DNA of 64,000 nt from Cristatella mucedo. Lineage: Eukaryota > Bryozoa > Phylactolaemata > Cristatellidae. The position numbers and the translations under genes are program-made. The stretch is from contig WPIO01000008.1 of assembly GCA_009760855.2 (NCBI GenBank), positions 9,221,501-9,285,500 on the forward strand, written 5' to 3'. Positions 36,600 through 49,400 of the stretch are shown here, in pieces. A model generated the notes under the pieces. That model did not search any database. It saw nothing but the letters and a program-made list of their open reading frames with translations, and was not told the origin of the DNA. Position 1 is the stretch's first letter. Every line of letters begins with the position of its first letter.

Positions 36600-37080
36600 T
36601 TGCAGCGTGATATCAACAGCTGGTCATTCATGCAATGAATCCGATGTTAGAAAGCATTTTTAAACGGTCTCTGCCTTTACGGCTGACTGTTTCCTATTAC
36701 TTTTGCAGTGAGTGAGATAAGCAGCCATAGCTTACCTCGGCAGCTCTAGGTGAATGGCTTTCAAGTAACATTATTGATGTTCTGAAATTATTTATTAAAT
36801 TACTCTGCCTTCATCATTTTAGTGTATGCTTACGGAGATTACGGTGAAGAAACCGTAGCTCATAGAAGATCACCACATTTTCTTCTACACATATGTTTTC
36901 ATAATTTATAGATTTTATGATATATTGATTGTATATTAAGCAGAGCTTTGAACTGCAAGCTTTGCCGAGCCTCGGCAATTAGGCGTCTAATTCTGAACCG
37001 CGACTTCAAGCATTTACAATTAAAACTGTTTATTTTACATTTCATACATGTGTGTATAATAATATTTAATATATAAATAT

Positions 37081-37116
<36 letters not shown>

Positions 37117-37454
37117 CTGTAGCAGAGTGTTCTAGTCAGTTACGTCTGATATTACACCCTGTGCTAGCGACATTACTTAATGCAAGTTCGGCGTTTCAGG
37201 TTTCGCTCTGTTAGCTGCTTATTTAAGGGACGCCAAGTGCTTAGGGGGCAGTTAGTGCATATGCCTGCCTCTAATTCTGGTCTCCTTTGTATGCCCGAAT
37301 ACCGTTGTGTCTGTTTAGGCGCCCCCCATTTAGGCGCCCACAGTGATGAGTGGCTCTTCACCCAGTCTTGTTAGACAGCTTTGCCCTGTGCTAGAGACCT
37401 GTTATCGATCGGTCACCGACTGTGAAAGTTGGTACCTCTTTGATTCTTTGCCAG
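36600..37454 (+). promoter_or_regulatory. Upstream block duplicated with DHPS
   Basis: Collinear with 55510-56248 before the second DHPS copy. Shared blocks include CATGCA(A/G)TTGAATC-like sequence, TCTCTGCCTTTA(C/T)(G/C)GCTG, TTTGCCGAGCCTCGGC(A/G)ATT and TATGCCTGC(C/A)TCTAATTC. It probably holds the 5' UTR and its intron. Copy 1 has a (TA)n expansion (37077-37118) that copy 2 lacks. Confidence 0.65.
37077..37118. repeat. (TA)n microsatellite
   Basis: About 42 bp of AT dinucleotide with one AAATAT interruption, upstream of DHPS copy 1. Confidence 0.95.
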
Positions 37455-37460
37455 ATGATC

Positions 37461-37652
37461 ATGGCCAACCTACCAGCGTCAATTGTCGATGCCCTCTTTC
37501 TTCGAAGCCAGTTCAACGCCGATGGCAAAGAGATCGTTAAAGGTTACGACTTCAACGATGGCCTCGACTATGAACGTCTCATGGCCTCGTACAGGGTGAT
37601 TGGCTTTCAGGCGACCAACTTTGGACTAGCTGTGAATGAGATTAACAGAATG
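37461..37652 (+). CDS. DHPS: DHPS copy 1 exon 1
   Basis: Residues 1-64. Starts [14 protein letters not shown] and contains [14 protein letters not shown] and [17 protein letters not shown]. Donor GTGAGC at 37653, phase 0. An acceptor-like CTCTTTGATTCTTTGCCAG ends at 37454, six bases before the ATG. Confidence 0.96.
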
Positions 37653-40380
37653 GTGAGCTGTTGGCTGCGTGCTTACAAGCCGTCATCTGCTTTTGTGGTT
37701 AGGCTGTCTGCCATTATATTTCAAAGATTGGTGGTTGTGATTAGCATATGAACGAACATGTGACTCACAAGCCTGCGAGGACCGGGCGATGGCACTACGA
37801 GGGATCAGACTGCCTAAGCAGCCGCAGGCTTTCGAGCGGTTGAGGGGCGGACAATGGCTATCGGAGGATGATCCTGCAGTCCGGCACAAATCCATGTATT
37901 GGCGGCATCTGTAAGGACATCCATCTATCACACACTGTCGCAAGCTGTCGGGCGGTTCGAAACGAATGATGGCTCTACAGTGCAAAGCAATGCATGCATT
38001 TGGTGAGTCGTAATGGCTCACCAGGTAAGGTGATTGGTTTTCACGACGTCAGCTCCGAAGTCGAGGGTTCGAATCCTGTGGTGGGCCATCGTCTATCGCC
38101 ACTGCAAACGGTTGTGATAGCCGTAAAGGCTCTTATGTCGCTAAACAAAAAGAGGCAGTTAAATCAGCTAGTATTTATGTATGCAAGGAATGTAAGGGCT
38201 GCCCTATGAGTACGAGAGAGGCAGAAGGGGGCCAGATCTCTCAACGCCGCTCAGCAGTCTTGAGTGTGAAAACTGGGCTTGGCCGGCATGGTTCCTGAAT
38301 AAAGTGCTTGGTATTGGTGCTAAGAAACCTGTTGCTCGGTCGCTCTTCCCAGCCCGCCGACAGGTCATGCTGAGGGCTGTGGCGGTCTTGTTCTCTGCAA
38401 GATAGAGAATGATATCAAATAAATAGGAAAGGGTGTATAGAGTCATGAAATCGTACCTACAGTGTACCTTTTGTGTACCATATTTTACCTGGAAGCTGTT
38501 GTATCCCAATTAGCACAGCAGGATATTGTGTTCACCTCCCTCAAGCCCGCCCTTTCACGGGTCGGTTGGAGTAGGACAGCTAATAAAATGCTTGCTTTAT
38601 TGATCCCAGCCTCGGGTTCTACTTTCAGGACTAACAACACCCATTAATCCGTTTACGAAAGAATTTATCTTCAAAGCATTGAAAACTCATTCATTCTTTA
38701 GAAGTCGTGCAGTTGGTATAGCCTCATTTACATAGGCTGCTTTTAAAGACCGAATCTTTGTGGCTCAGGCGTTGTGAACTTCCTGCTATTTGCAAACGTA
38801 GCCGGCAAAGCTAGTTCTCCAGCAAAACTGTGATATGACGATTACTGATTGACTACTTATGCACCACTCATATTAAGCCGTACCGTCATGGTATTACTAT
38901 AAATACCAACAAATTCCAAAATTCCACTTACATATAAATATGTCACGTTAAAACATACGCAGGTTGATGATTATGATGATTATTATAACGTCAGTGTGCT
39001 CAGTTTTACTTTTACTTTATCGATACCTGATTTGGCCAGATTAGCGCGAGATTTCTTTAGGAATATATAAAGGCCGATAGATAATGATTAATAAATTTCC
39101 GATTTATTATTATCCAATGCCACCTCTTGTCGTTCATTTACTGCAAGATTCGGTGGCTCAATGTCTTGGTATTTTCAGCGTAGTGACCTTGGTGGAAATC
39201 ATTTTAATGTTGGGTTTGTAGAGGCTTAATAATGGGCTAGCTTCAACTTTTGTCTTTATTTGTATACGATCTGCTCTTGGTGCATATTTGATGTCCTCTT
39301 GCTTCTAGATTGCCAAGAAAAAGGAGCCTCTATCTCAAGAAATTCTCGCTAGACCCAACAACAATCCAGTCGGGCGCCCCCTGAGCAACTGCACCATTTT
39401 CTTAGGTTACACATCCAACATGGTGTCTTGTGGAGTACGTGAGATAATACGTTATCTGGCACAACACAATATGGTATGTTATTTAGTTGGAATCCTTCAG
39501 TAGTCCTGGCATAAATTGATATTATCATATGCTGTGAACTTTAGATGTTGTGAGCATGTTTCATTTCGCTGGTGCGCCATTTATTTCATTCGCGACTCAA
39601 CATTCTACAGTGCACAATGTCGAGAGAGAATTCTCTACGTTAGATTTCAGAGCTTTCTGGCTGCTTTTAGGAGGTGAAATTAGGCTGGAAGCATTAGTCC
39701 TTGTTGTTGGCAGGCGGCCACGAAATACATATGTGCTGCCAGCACCTTAGCAGTTGCTACCAAGGAATACTATTAGGGCATCAGGACACGTTCAAAGCAC
39801 ATAGGCTGCAGACTAGAAAATGCCTCACCCGGATCTTGCACCCATTGGTTCCACGTCGAGAAAATGCAGGCGTTTGCTTAGGCAGTGTGGAATATTAAAT
39901 GCGGAATTAAACTTGTTGGATTAAGGCTCCTTTGTGTATACTCCTATCTAAATTACAGGAAACTGTGAATTTGGATCTTAATAATAATTGGAATTTGGAT
40001 CTTAATAATAATTGTGAAATACTCACATTTAGAACTGATATCACCATCGCGCCTCGACTACTTTTTTTTAGAGATCACGAACTAAGATTGACAAATTTAC
40101 TACTAATCCATTTGGAAAGAAGTGTAATTCACTTTTATTTTTAGTTTCATAAAAAGCAAGTCGTATGACAATAATAGCTTTCTTCTGCGCTTTTGAGGGA
40201 CAGTAAATTGGGAAATGAGGCTTATAGCTCGGGAGCGAACATTGAACATAAATGTGATTCAGTCTTATCCAGGCTCGGGGCAGACGGGCACTAGCAGAGA
40301 CTAGTGGCCTGAGTACGACTGAACCTGCCTGCCATAGTTTCGATCTGCCTGCTAGTCTCGACCGAACACCCTATTTGTTA

Positions 40381-40462
<82 letters not shown>

Positions 40463-43400
40463 TGGACGCTTAGGGCCGGAGCTGTAACCTTGTGTATCTC
40501 TAATTCCCATAAATTATGTGCTTGTAAACATTCATGCGAGAACTCTCATTTGGCTGTATCTGTGCAATTTGAAATGATGTCGCGAAGCATTTCTAGTAAG
40601 CCGGGCATGCGGGTTTGATATCGCATCTGTTGTCTTCTGTCACTTCCTCGGAGCTGGGACACTTTGTAGGAGGTGGACGAGGAGTAGGTGGAAAAGGGTG
40701 GACGCATCCTGGGAGAAAGAAGCCATGCCGGCCAGTGGCCTAGCGAGACCTTTCGGCGACAGGGGACAAAGCTACAAATTGCGCCCCTTCGCTTGTCTAA
40801 AATTGCTGCAATATAGCTCAATCACAGAAGAAATGAAAAAACACACGCTAGCAGGCATGTCGAGTCGCGATCGTTCTATTAACAGCAGTAAATGTGTAAG
40901 GTAGCTATCGCAGCTTTAATTTAGATGAATTTTTTTGCCTTGACTGTGGCAGACTGGTCTTTTACAGTTTGAAATTCAATAGTTGCTATTGCTTTTTCTC
41001 TAGGCTTAACACGGCCCAATCAGAGAGTTGATCTTTCCCCAACGATGCTCTCAGATAAGACAGGATTATTTTAAGCTTGCTCAAGGAACTTTCACAATTG
41101 GCAACTGATACAGCTATGGTGAGAAGAAACTGCAAAGAAAACTCACATTAGAGAACACATCTTCACAATAACTGAAAATGAAAGACACGTGTTCCAGTGG
41201 GGTATTTGGGGCCGAGTCGTAACATGTAGCAAGAAGCATTTTACAGTCACATAGTATGTTGTAAAGCTATTTTCCACCAACGTCTGAACAATAGAAGCCT
41301 CCAAGATCTAAAAATTGCTGGCAGAGTTTGGTCTGGTCAAGGGTCTTCAAAAGCTTCTCAGCCTCCAATAAGAAACCAAATTTGCAATCGACATCTGTGA
41401 GCCGGGAAATCTAGTTGTAATTTCTTGTCAGGATAGTCTATGCTGGTTTTCGTTATCTTGAAATCTTCATCTCTAATGTCAGACCAACATCTTGAGCCAG
41501 TTCTCCAAGCATCCATGTCCTTTTGCGGATCCTTGTCCATTGCGACTCCTCACAATCCACTTCTCCATCTAGCAGTAATTCTAGGCACAGGTCTTCTCGA
41601 AGTCTTGACAACTCAAACTCAAGAGAGTGGTGGTCGCAAGAGATGTCTTTGGAGTTCATCTTTGGATCATGCAGTCCTTTTCGAACACGATTAATCTTCC
41701 TTAAGATGCTGTTATAAAATGGCAACAGAGCCAACAATTTAAAGCTCAAAATACAATGTACGAGACTGTCAGCTTCACTTCTTTTTCGTGTGTTGCACTT
41801 GCGTCCTCATTCAGTTGCTCCGAAAGATCCAAAATCCTGTGCAGTTTATCATTGATAGCTTTGACAGCCTCCACTCTGGCATTTCACCTTGTGGCAGAGT
41901 CACGTTTGTTCAGTGATGGCCAAGACTATCTTTAGCTCTACCACCTCAGAGTTGATCTTGAAAAGAATAAGTTGGTGTTTTCTCTTGTTCTAAGAAAGGT
42001 AATGACAATGGAATACTAACTTGCAGCATGAACTCCTGTCGGGTTCAAGCTGTGGTTATCACGGTTTACAAAAATTGTTTTCTCATCTCTGGACAGGATG
42101 GTTTTTTGGACCACTGACAATTGACCAGACATAACTGCTGCGTTGTCGTAGCACTTCGACCTGTTATCTTTCAAGGAAACTTGATCAGATTTGAACGTGT
42201 TTAAGATGAGACGCTCAAATCTTGGACAAACACCAATCTGAAAAGATTTCCTCACAATATAGCAGGTCGCAGTGCTACGACAACGCAGCATTTACGTCAT
42301 GCTCAATATGAGACGCTCAAATGCTGGAACATCTTAGGCGCAGAGCTGAAGACAGCCCAGGAAATACTCTTTGATGCTGACTGCTTTGTCGGGAAAATCA
42401 ACATCGATATATCAAATGACTTCAGACATAAGCTTGCAGTGGGCCAAATCAGGAGTTTGAGTCAAACAGAATTCCACAGTATTTTTTTCGCCGTATGTCA
42501 CAGAGTAACTTGTCTCTGACTGTGGACACACTAAGGAACTCATTTTGGATTTGAAGAAGCAGATAAGAGACCAAATTTGGATTATTCCTTGCGGTTCGGG
42601 TGGGATTTCAGAAGAGGATTGTACTGAGTTAGAAGATGAATAAAAAGCCCCAAGAAGTTTCTGATGTTTTCACATTAATCATGCCAATACTCTTCGTGAC
42701 CACGCAATGCCAGGTTTTGTGAAAATAAGAACTTGATGCAGCTGAGAACTCTCTTTAGGAGTCCTTGCTATTGTTGTTTTTCCGATAAGATTTTGCCTCA
42801 AAAGCAGTATCTATTCCACTTCATTTGAGAAGTTACCTCTCTGTTTCTTTCCTTGTGGTGAAAGCCTGCCATTGAGAAGGGCTGTTTTCATTGGCAATTA
42901 GTTTGTTTAAGGTTTCCTCCACTGGCTAAACCCGTTTGACAATTCAAGTGAATATCGGGAACTTGTGATGGACATTCGAAAGAGCAAACAACAGAATTAG
43001 TGTGCAGACGGTTTTGAGGGAGATTAGATTACACAGGTCCTGCTAACTTCATGCCCATTAGCACTTTGCATCTTGAAACAGGCTGTGCTCATGGCTCGAC
43101 CACTTTTTCCAGCCATTAGATCTTCTTTGTTCTGAAACAGGCTTTATCATCGTAGTGCTAGTTCAGTTCAAAGTTGCTGAGGAGTGATGAATAAAACAGC
43201 GATTTGGTCAAACTTCAGGTAGCCAATATCTTTCAGGATCAGCACTTGGGAAATTGCAGTAGATCCTGTATCTTTATCTCTTGTGGTAGTGCTTGCACAC
43301 CCTCCCCGTGGTCCAAACGGTCACCGTCTTCATCTTAAAATAGCGAAGCTTAATTTTTTTCCTGAGGCTTTCACCTGGCTGGCTGTTTGTTCTCCAGTTG

Positions 43401-46400
43401 TGTCATGCTTTCTGCCTTGACTCTTGTGGTCCTCGTTCCCGTCCTTGTCATTGTCTCCATTGTGCTTGCGTTCACCCTCCTCAAATGCTCTTCCCTAATT
43501 TTTGATTGTCAACATTTTCCATGCGTTTTTCTGAGTCTTAACTTTTATTCAGCTTTGCATTCTTCAAGAAACCTTCTAGCACCTTGCTGGACTTGCTAAC
43601 TCCTCTTTTCCCCTTTCTTTCCTCGCATGTCTTCTGAAATAGATCTTTACACCCCTGACTCCATCTCCGGTGAAAGAGTGTGAGCCTTATGGAAGCTTGA
43701 CAAAATGGCTTCGGGGAAGATCGGAAGTGCCCACGTCGTCTACATGCTAGTTCCAGAAGACTCAATGCACACAATGTCTCTAATTAGGATACAATATTAA
43801 ATAAACACTTTCGAAAATCACTTTCTCAAACTTAATATTTTGGCGACGAACACTTCGAGTAAGCTACAGAAAATATCCTGTCAACAGCACTGCATGGACA
43901 GAGTGAGGCCTGGCGTGTAAGACAGGCTGGCACAAACAGCAAAGACTAGCTTGGTCTAAGTCCGTAAACAAGTTAACTTAGTTCAGCCAGCAGCAGTCAA
44001 TGCCATTGAAAGAAGGACTTGCTTGAAATAAAAATTGGCATTATCACATGAATTTATTCTTAAATTTGCACAAGTCGTTTCGCTTTTGGCGCCCCTTGAC
44101 CTTGGCGCCTTGGGACATCGGTCCCCCCCTGCCCACCCCTTGCTAGGCCACTGGCGAAGGCCGGCTGCTTAGTTTCCGATGAGAACAAAGCCTGCAAAGC
44201 TGATTGGCTGTTTTCCTTGCACTGCAGGCATTTTTTGTGGATGATACTTAAATTACTAAGGTGACCGAGCTCAGCAGCATCTTCGTGAGTAATGTTCAGC
44301 CAACAGTCGGTCCAACTATTCAGCCGTATGTACAGCTCTGTCCGAGAGCAGAGCTTGCTTTTGCAATGCTCAAACCTGTGCACGTGCAATATATTTTATT
44401 CAAGGTGTTATGAACTGCTTGACATATTTATATAGAACTTCGCCGTTTAGCCGTTGTTCACACACCACCTGAGCACACTGCTTCACGGCTAATTCAAGAG
44501 GGGTACCTATTAAGCTCCTGCTCTGACTCACTGATTTATTGCGGCCTTCCCCCCCTGCGTGCTATGTATTTTCAAGCGCTATTAATAAACTGCTACGTGC
44601 GATCCGGTCTGAAGTTTTCTGTCTTATCGTTGCCAACACGAAAACATTTCACAATCTTAGCATTCGGTCTGTCCCTGTTCCAACGGCTGCTTTCTCTTGA
44701 CTAAGCATGGATCTCCGATGCTAGCACTTGCTGGAGTGTCTTCCTGTCACATGCTTGTCGATGCAAAGAGAGAAAGTCTCTACGTTTTTGTGCCATTGTC
44801 TGCTCAGGTTGACTGCTTGGTAACAACCGCTGGAGGCATCGAAGAGGACATAATCAAGTGCCTAGCACCGATGTACATCGGCGACTTCCGGCTGGACGGA
44901 GCCGAGCTGCGTGCTCGAGGAGTGAACCGCACCGGCAACCTGCTAGTGCCTAACGATAGCTATTGCCGCTTCGAGGACTTCCTTCTTCCGCTGCTCGACA
45001 CTATGCTGGAAGAGCAGCGAACTCAGGTTAGTACTCAACTCCATGTGGTTTGCAGCTGTTGTAAAAGTGGCTTAGAGCAATCGGTCCTAGCTTGGAGCAC
45101 GATCAGCTGATCTTTACAGGAAGAGCCAGCACTGAAATCCGGCCCACGTGTATGTTTTGACTAACCGACTGACTGATTGCATAGCTTGGTGTTGCCATAG
45201 CATTGCCTGGCTGCAGAATATCTTGCTGTCTAGTCGCACTTGTTCGGTCAAGGCTGAGTGAGCACCGACATGTCTGCCTACGTATGCCCTTTCGCAGGGT
45301 GTGCTGTGGACTCCATCCAAGTTCATAGCTCGTCTTGGAAAGGAAATCAACCATCCCGAGTCGATCTACTACTGGGCATACAAGGTCGGTTGTCTGATCT
45401 TCATTTATTCTCTCATCATCGCTTCTGATCAATGTTCTCATCCTGGATGTTTGCTCTGTGGAGACTCTTAGGATGGATAAGCAGCTGCTTGTGATTGGTG
45501 TGCACTTGTGTCTCCCAGCATGCTATCTGTGGACCGAGCGGTGGCTGCTTAGGAGCGAGCCGCTTGCTTGCCTAGCTGTTATCCTTAGCAAAGCACTCAG
45601 GACCCTTGTTTAATTGTATCCTGTCCGGCACTGCATGCACCACCCTGGTATGGCATAAGAGGGGACAGGCCTGCTGAAGCAGCGACTGCTAACTTGTCCT
45701 GCTTCTAAAATAAATAAATCCTAGCTGATTAAACAGCCTCTTTTTGTATAGCGACAGAAGAGCCTTTACGGCTATCACCACCGCTTGCAGTGGCGATAAA
45801 GAATCGCCAACTGCAAGAATCGAACCCACGACCTCGGGGCCGAGGTCGTGAAAAGCCACTGCCTTACCTAGTGAGCCATCACGGCTCACCAGCTCTGTGC
45901 TCTCTGTGCCAGCCGACAGTATTGTCCGGAGGAGGAGCTGGCGGCAGCTGTCGGCGTTAGCCATGCAGGCCTTGTGGGAAATGTCGAATTCGAGCTCAAA
46001 GAAAAGCTTCTGGAAAGAATCCGTGGCTGCGATAGACCTGCAAATATTACTCGGCCTCTATTGAAGAAAATTTATTCCAATGTTATTGTTTTTCAAGTAT
46101 AGTGTTTATGCAGAAACTATCTATGTAGCCTGCATGCAGCTATACTATGTTTTTAATGACAAGAATATTGTAAACTGTTGGTAAGCTTCGTATGAAGCTT
46201 GTGCCGAGGACTTTGTGTTTCTGGTACTTATATTTCATGCTGTCGAACTTGTGGAATCAACACGTGCTTAATCGCATCCTGCCTGAGGCAGACAGGCCAC
46301 GGGTGACTGGAGGTCATTCATTGTGACCTCAAGTATGGTCGCTGTGACGTTTCTTTTTGCTGCCTGTTCATTTTCCGGTGCTTTCCGTTTGTTTCTAGAA

Positions 46401-49400
46401 TAACATACCAGTTTTCTGCCCTGCCATAACTGATGGTTCACTGGGCGATATGACGTATTTTCACTCTTACAAGAATCCCGGCCTGGTTATTGATCTAGTG
46501 GAAGGTATGGATCTTTTATCTTTGCTGGATGCACACACAGCCCTGTACTGTGCATGCTTTATGCAAGATGCGTGCCACTTCATGCATTCTTGAAAAAATG
46601 CATAAGATCTTGAATAATAGTTTGTCCTCACAAGTCTAGGCCCAAAAAATGCGGCTCTGGGTAACATTTACTTGAGCAAGTAATTGGTAGGGCAGCGTTC
46701 CCACGGCTCACTGAGGAGTGGAACACGCGGTGCATAACAGCTGGGCCATTCTTTTCTCAGTCGAATGAATAGCCTAGTCGGCCGTCAAGATTGTGAAACG
46801 AATGGCGAAAAAGGTCAGCCAAGAAAGCTCGGATCAATTTTTGGCCATGCTGAAGATTCTGAACACACGTCGGCAGGATTCGCAGTGCAGTCCATCCCAA
46901 ACGATGCTGGTTTGGCTGGCCCACTTTCTCATACCCCCACCTCAATGGTCAGCCTCCGCCCCAACATCTTGCAATGGCCTGCCGTCTATGGTAGCAGCCG
47001 CAACAGCTAGATGACTTGCAGTTATTAAAATACAGTGCGACTCCAGAGCACGAGATCTGAGCACACTCACTATCGGGCAAGCAATCCAATGTAGGATGGT
47101 GCCTTCTGATGAACAGCTTCGAGAAGGCACCGTCGTGTCAACCCACGGCAACAGGTCCTATACCATTTAGGACCGTGCAAGAACAGTCTAGTGAAAGAGC
47201 CGGTGAAATAGTTATCCTAACCAAAGAACAGCAGAGAAAGCTCTCAGAAACATGGGCGTCAGGCTATGGAGCAATGCCAGGGAGCCATTGAGCAATCAAC
47301 CTTCATCCGAACAGCTGTGAACGGGGGGGGGGAGCGATGGGGCTGCTACTCGGAGCAGAAACCAGCAAAGATCCAGCGGCAACACATCAACCTCGGCCAG
47401 TGTGACCTCGCCACAAAGGGATTATGAGCTCTGCTAACTAAGGAGGATGTTGACAGATTCAGCATGCCCCTCCCGTTGCTATAAAACCCTCTGTTTCAGG
47501 AGCATGATCGTACGATAAGCTCTTTTCTCTTTTATATTTTTACCTCAGAGCAACCCTAGCTCACGCCAGCTTTTCGTGAAATGGTGATACGATAGCTGAT
47601 GGGTGCCTCCTACCACACAGCAGTGTTCGGTAGGCTGGCGAAGTATTTGGGCTTGGCCCGAACGGGCTAACCTTGACCGTTGGCTATTCAGCCCACCCGT
47701 TTAGCTTACCACTACTGTCAATCAGCAGTGGGCCCGCCCCGGCGCACCCAGTATATAGATGTGATATATATCAGGCCGGCCGCCCTACAACCAACATACG
47801 CACTCCGAAGCTACTGCTGATGCTTGGCGATCTGTTGCCTATTAAAACTTGACTACTTTTGTCGATAAGCTCTGTTTCTTTTATATTTTTACTTCAGAGC
47901 AACCCTAGCTCACGCCAGCTTTTCGTCAAATGGTGACACAACGGTTCTACATTTTTACATGGTTTTCAAAGGATGGTTTGCCTGCCTTTATTTTTTTGGA
48001 TTTTGACATTTCAGTTGTATTAAAATTCACGTTTACTGACTATTGAATATTGCAAAGAAAGCGTATGGTCGGAATTCTGTCTGCCTTTAACGTTGTTCTT
48101 TTTTCTCAGTGTCAGTTTCTCTAGCATTAAATGAAAGTTTCAATTTCAAATAAGGACTTTTTAAACGAGCAGTAAGTTGGTTAGCATGTCAGAAGTGTAT
48201 ATAACAATTTAATTCATTTGCATAGCGCCTCAAGAGAACTTAATCTCTGTTCAGGCACTTCAAATATGTCACGGGGCTTGAGCCCACGACATCGGTCATG
48301 AACTGCCTTTTCACCTTAAACTCGGTCGTTAAAGACGAGTAATTTAACTAGCTGGGATAAACCAGTGTGGCAAAGAAGTCTTTTTGAAGCATCAGCTTGC
48401 AACAGTTATAAAGAGTTGGCTGTTGGTTTACAATTCGGCATTGCTATTTTTTATAGACATTCGTAGGATGAACAACCAGGCTGTGTTTGCCCAGAACACC
48501 GGCATGATCATTCTGGGTGGTGGTGTGATCAAGCACCATATTTGTAATGCTAACCTCATGGTGAGTAGCCTTGATAACCACGCCATCTTGCGGCAAGACA
48601 TTTTGTGTGCTATTAGTACTGTTAGTTCGAGTTTTTAGTCAAATCCAAGTGCCTGAATGCATAGGCCTGTTGACCTGCATACAGTAAGTTACAGAAGGAG
48701 AGACAGGGTGCCACAAATGCATGGACCAACATGTATGCGGTATTACTGTCCTTGCCAACCCAAATTTGGCAAAATTACGTGACTGACAATGGGTAGACTT
48801 GACGGTGTATCTGTAGTGATCGTCTAGTGAAAGGCGACTTTGGAACAGGACACCTTGATTCCGTGTGCATGCTACGGGAGATACGCTGGCAGAGCCGATT
48901 TTGGGCGTTGAACTTTCCGATTTCTGAGTTACGTTAGGTTTGCCCATAACTAATAAAGGTGTTGTATCGCCATCAAATTTGAAACAGTTTGCAGTCATCC
49001 GTGAGCAAATGTCAGCAATGTATGGAGCCAGGGATTTGATAGAGTTTGACGTGCAAAAAGACTGGAAGGAATCGAAATGTTGGTACAACTGTGTATCTTC
49101 TCCTTAGAACTGAAAGCCTAGATGATTTTGCTTAGAAATCATATAGGCAAGATGGGGGAGTATAAAACGTGAAAAGAAGCAGACGAAGCACATAGCCCTG
49201 AGCTACCCCTGTACTTTGGCGGTTCCTCGGATGCTATTTCCCCTCTTACATTAATAGTTTGAACTCGCCAACTGGGATAGGATCTAAACCATTGCTGCAC
49301 AGTGCCAGCGATGCCCAGGCGAGATGAGAGGCTCTCGAGAAGGACTTGATGAAAATACTATCAAACGCTGCCAAAAGATCAAGCAGAACAAGCAGTCCGC

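Noticed and set aside
40725-44161. Target-site duplication of the ZMYM1-like hAT
   Set aside because: The 8 bases on each side (ATGCCGGC and GCGAAGGC) do not match. A shared GCCGGC is offset by several bases, so no duplication is claimed.
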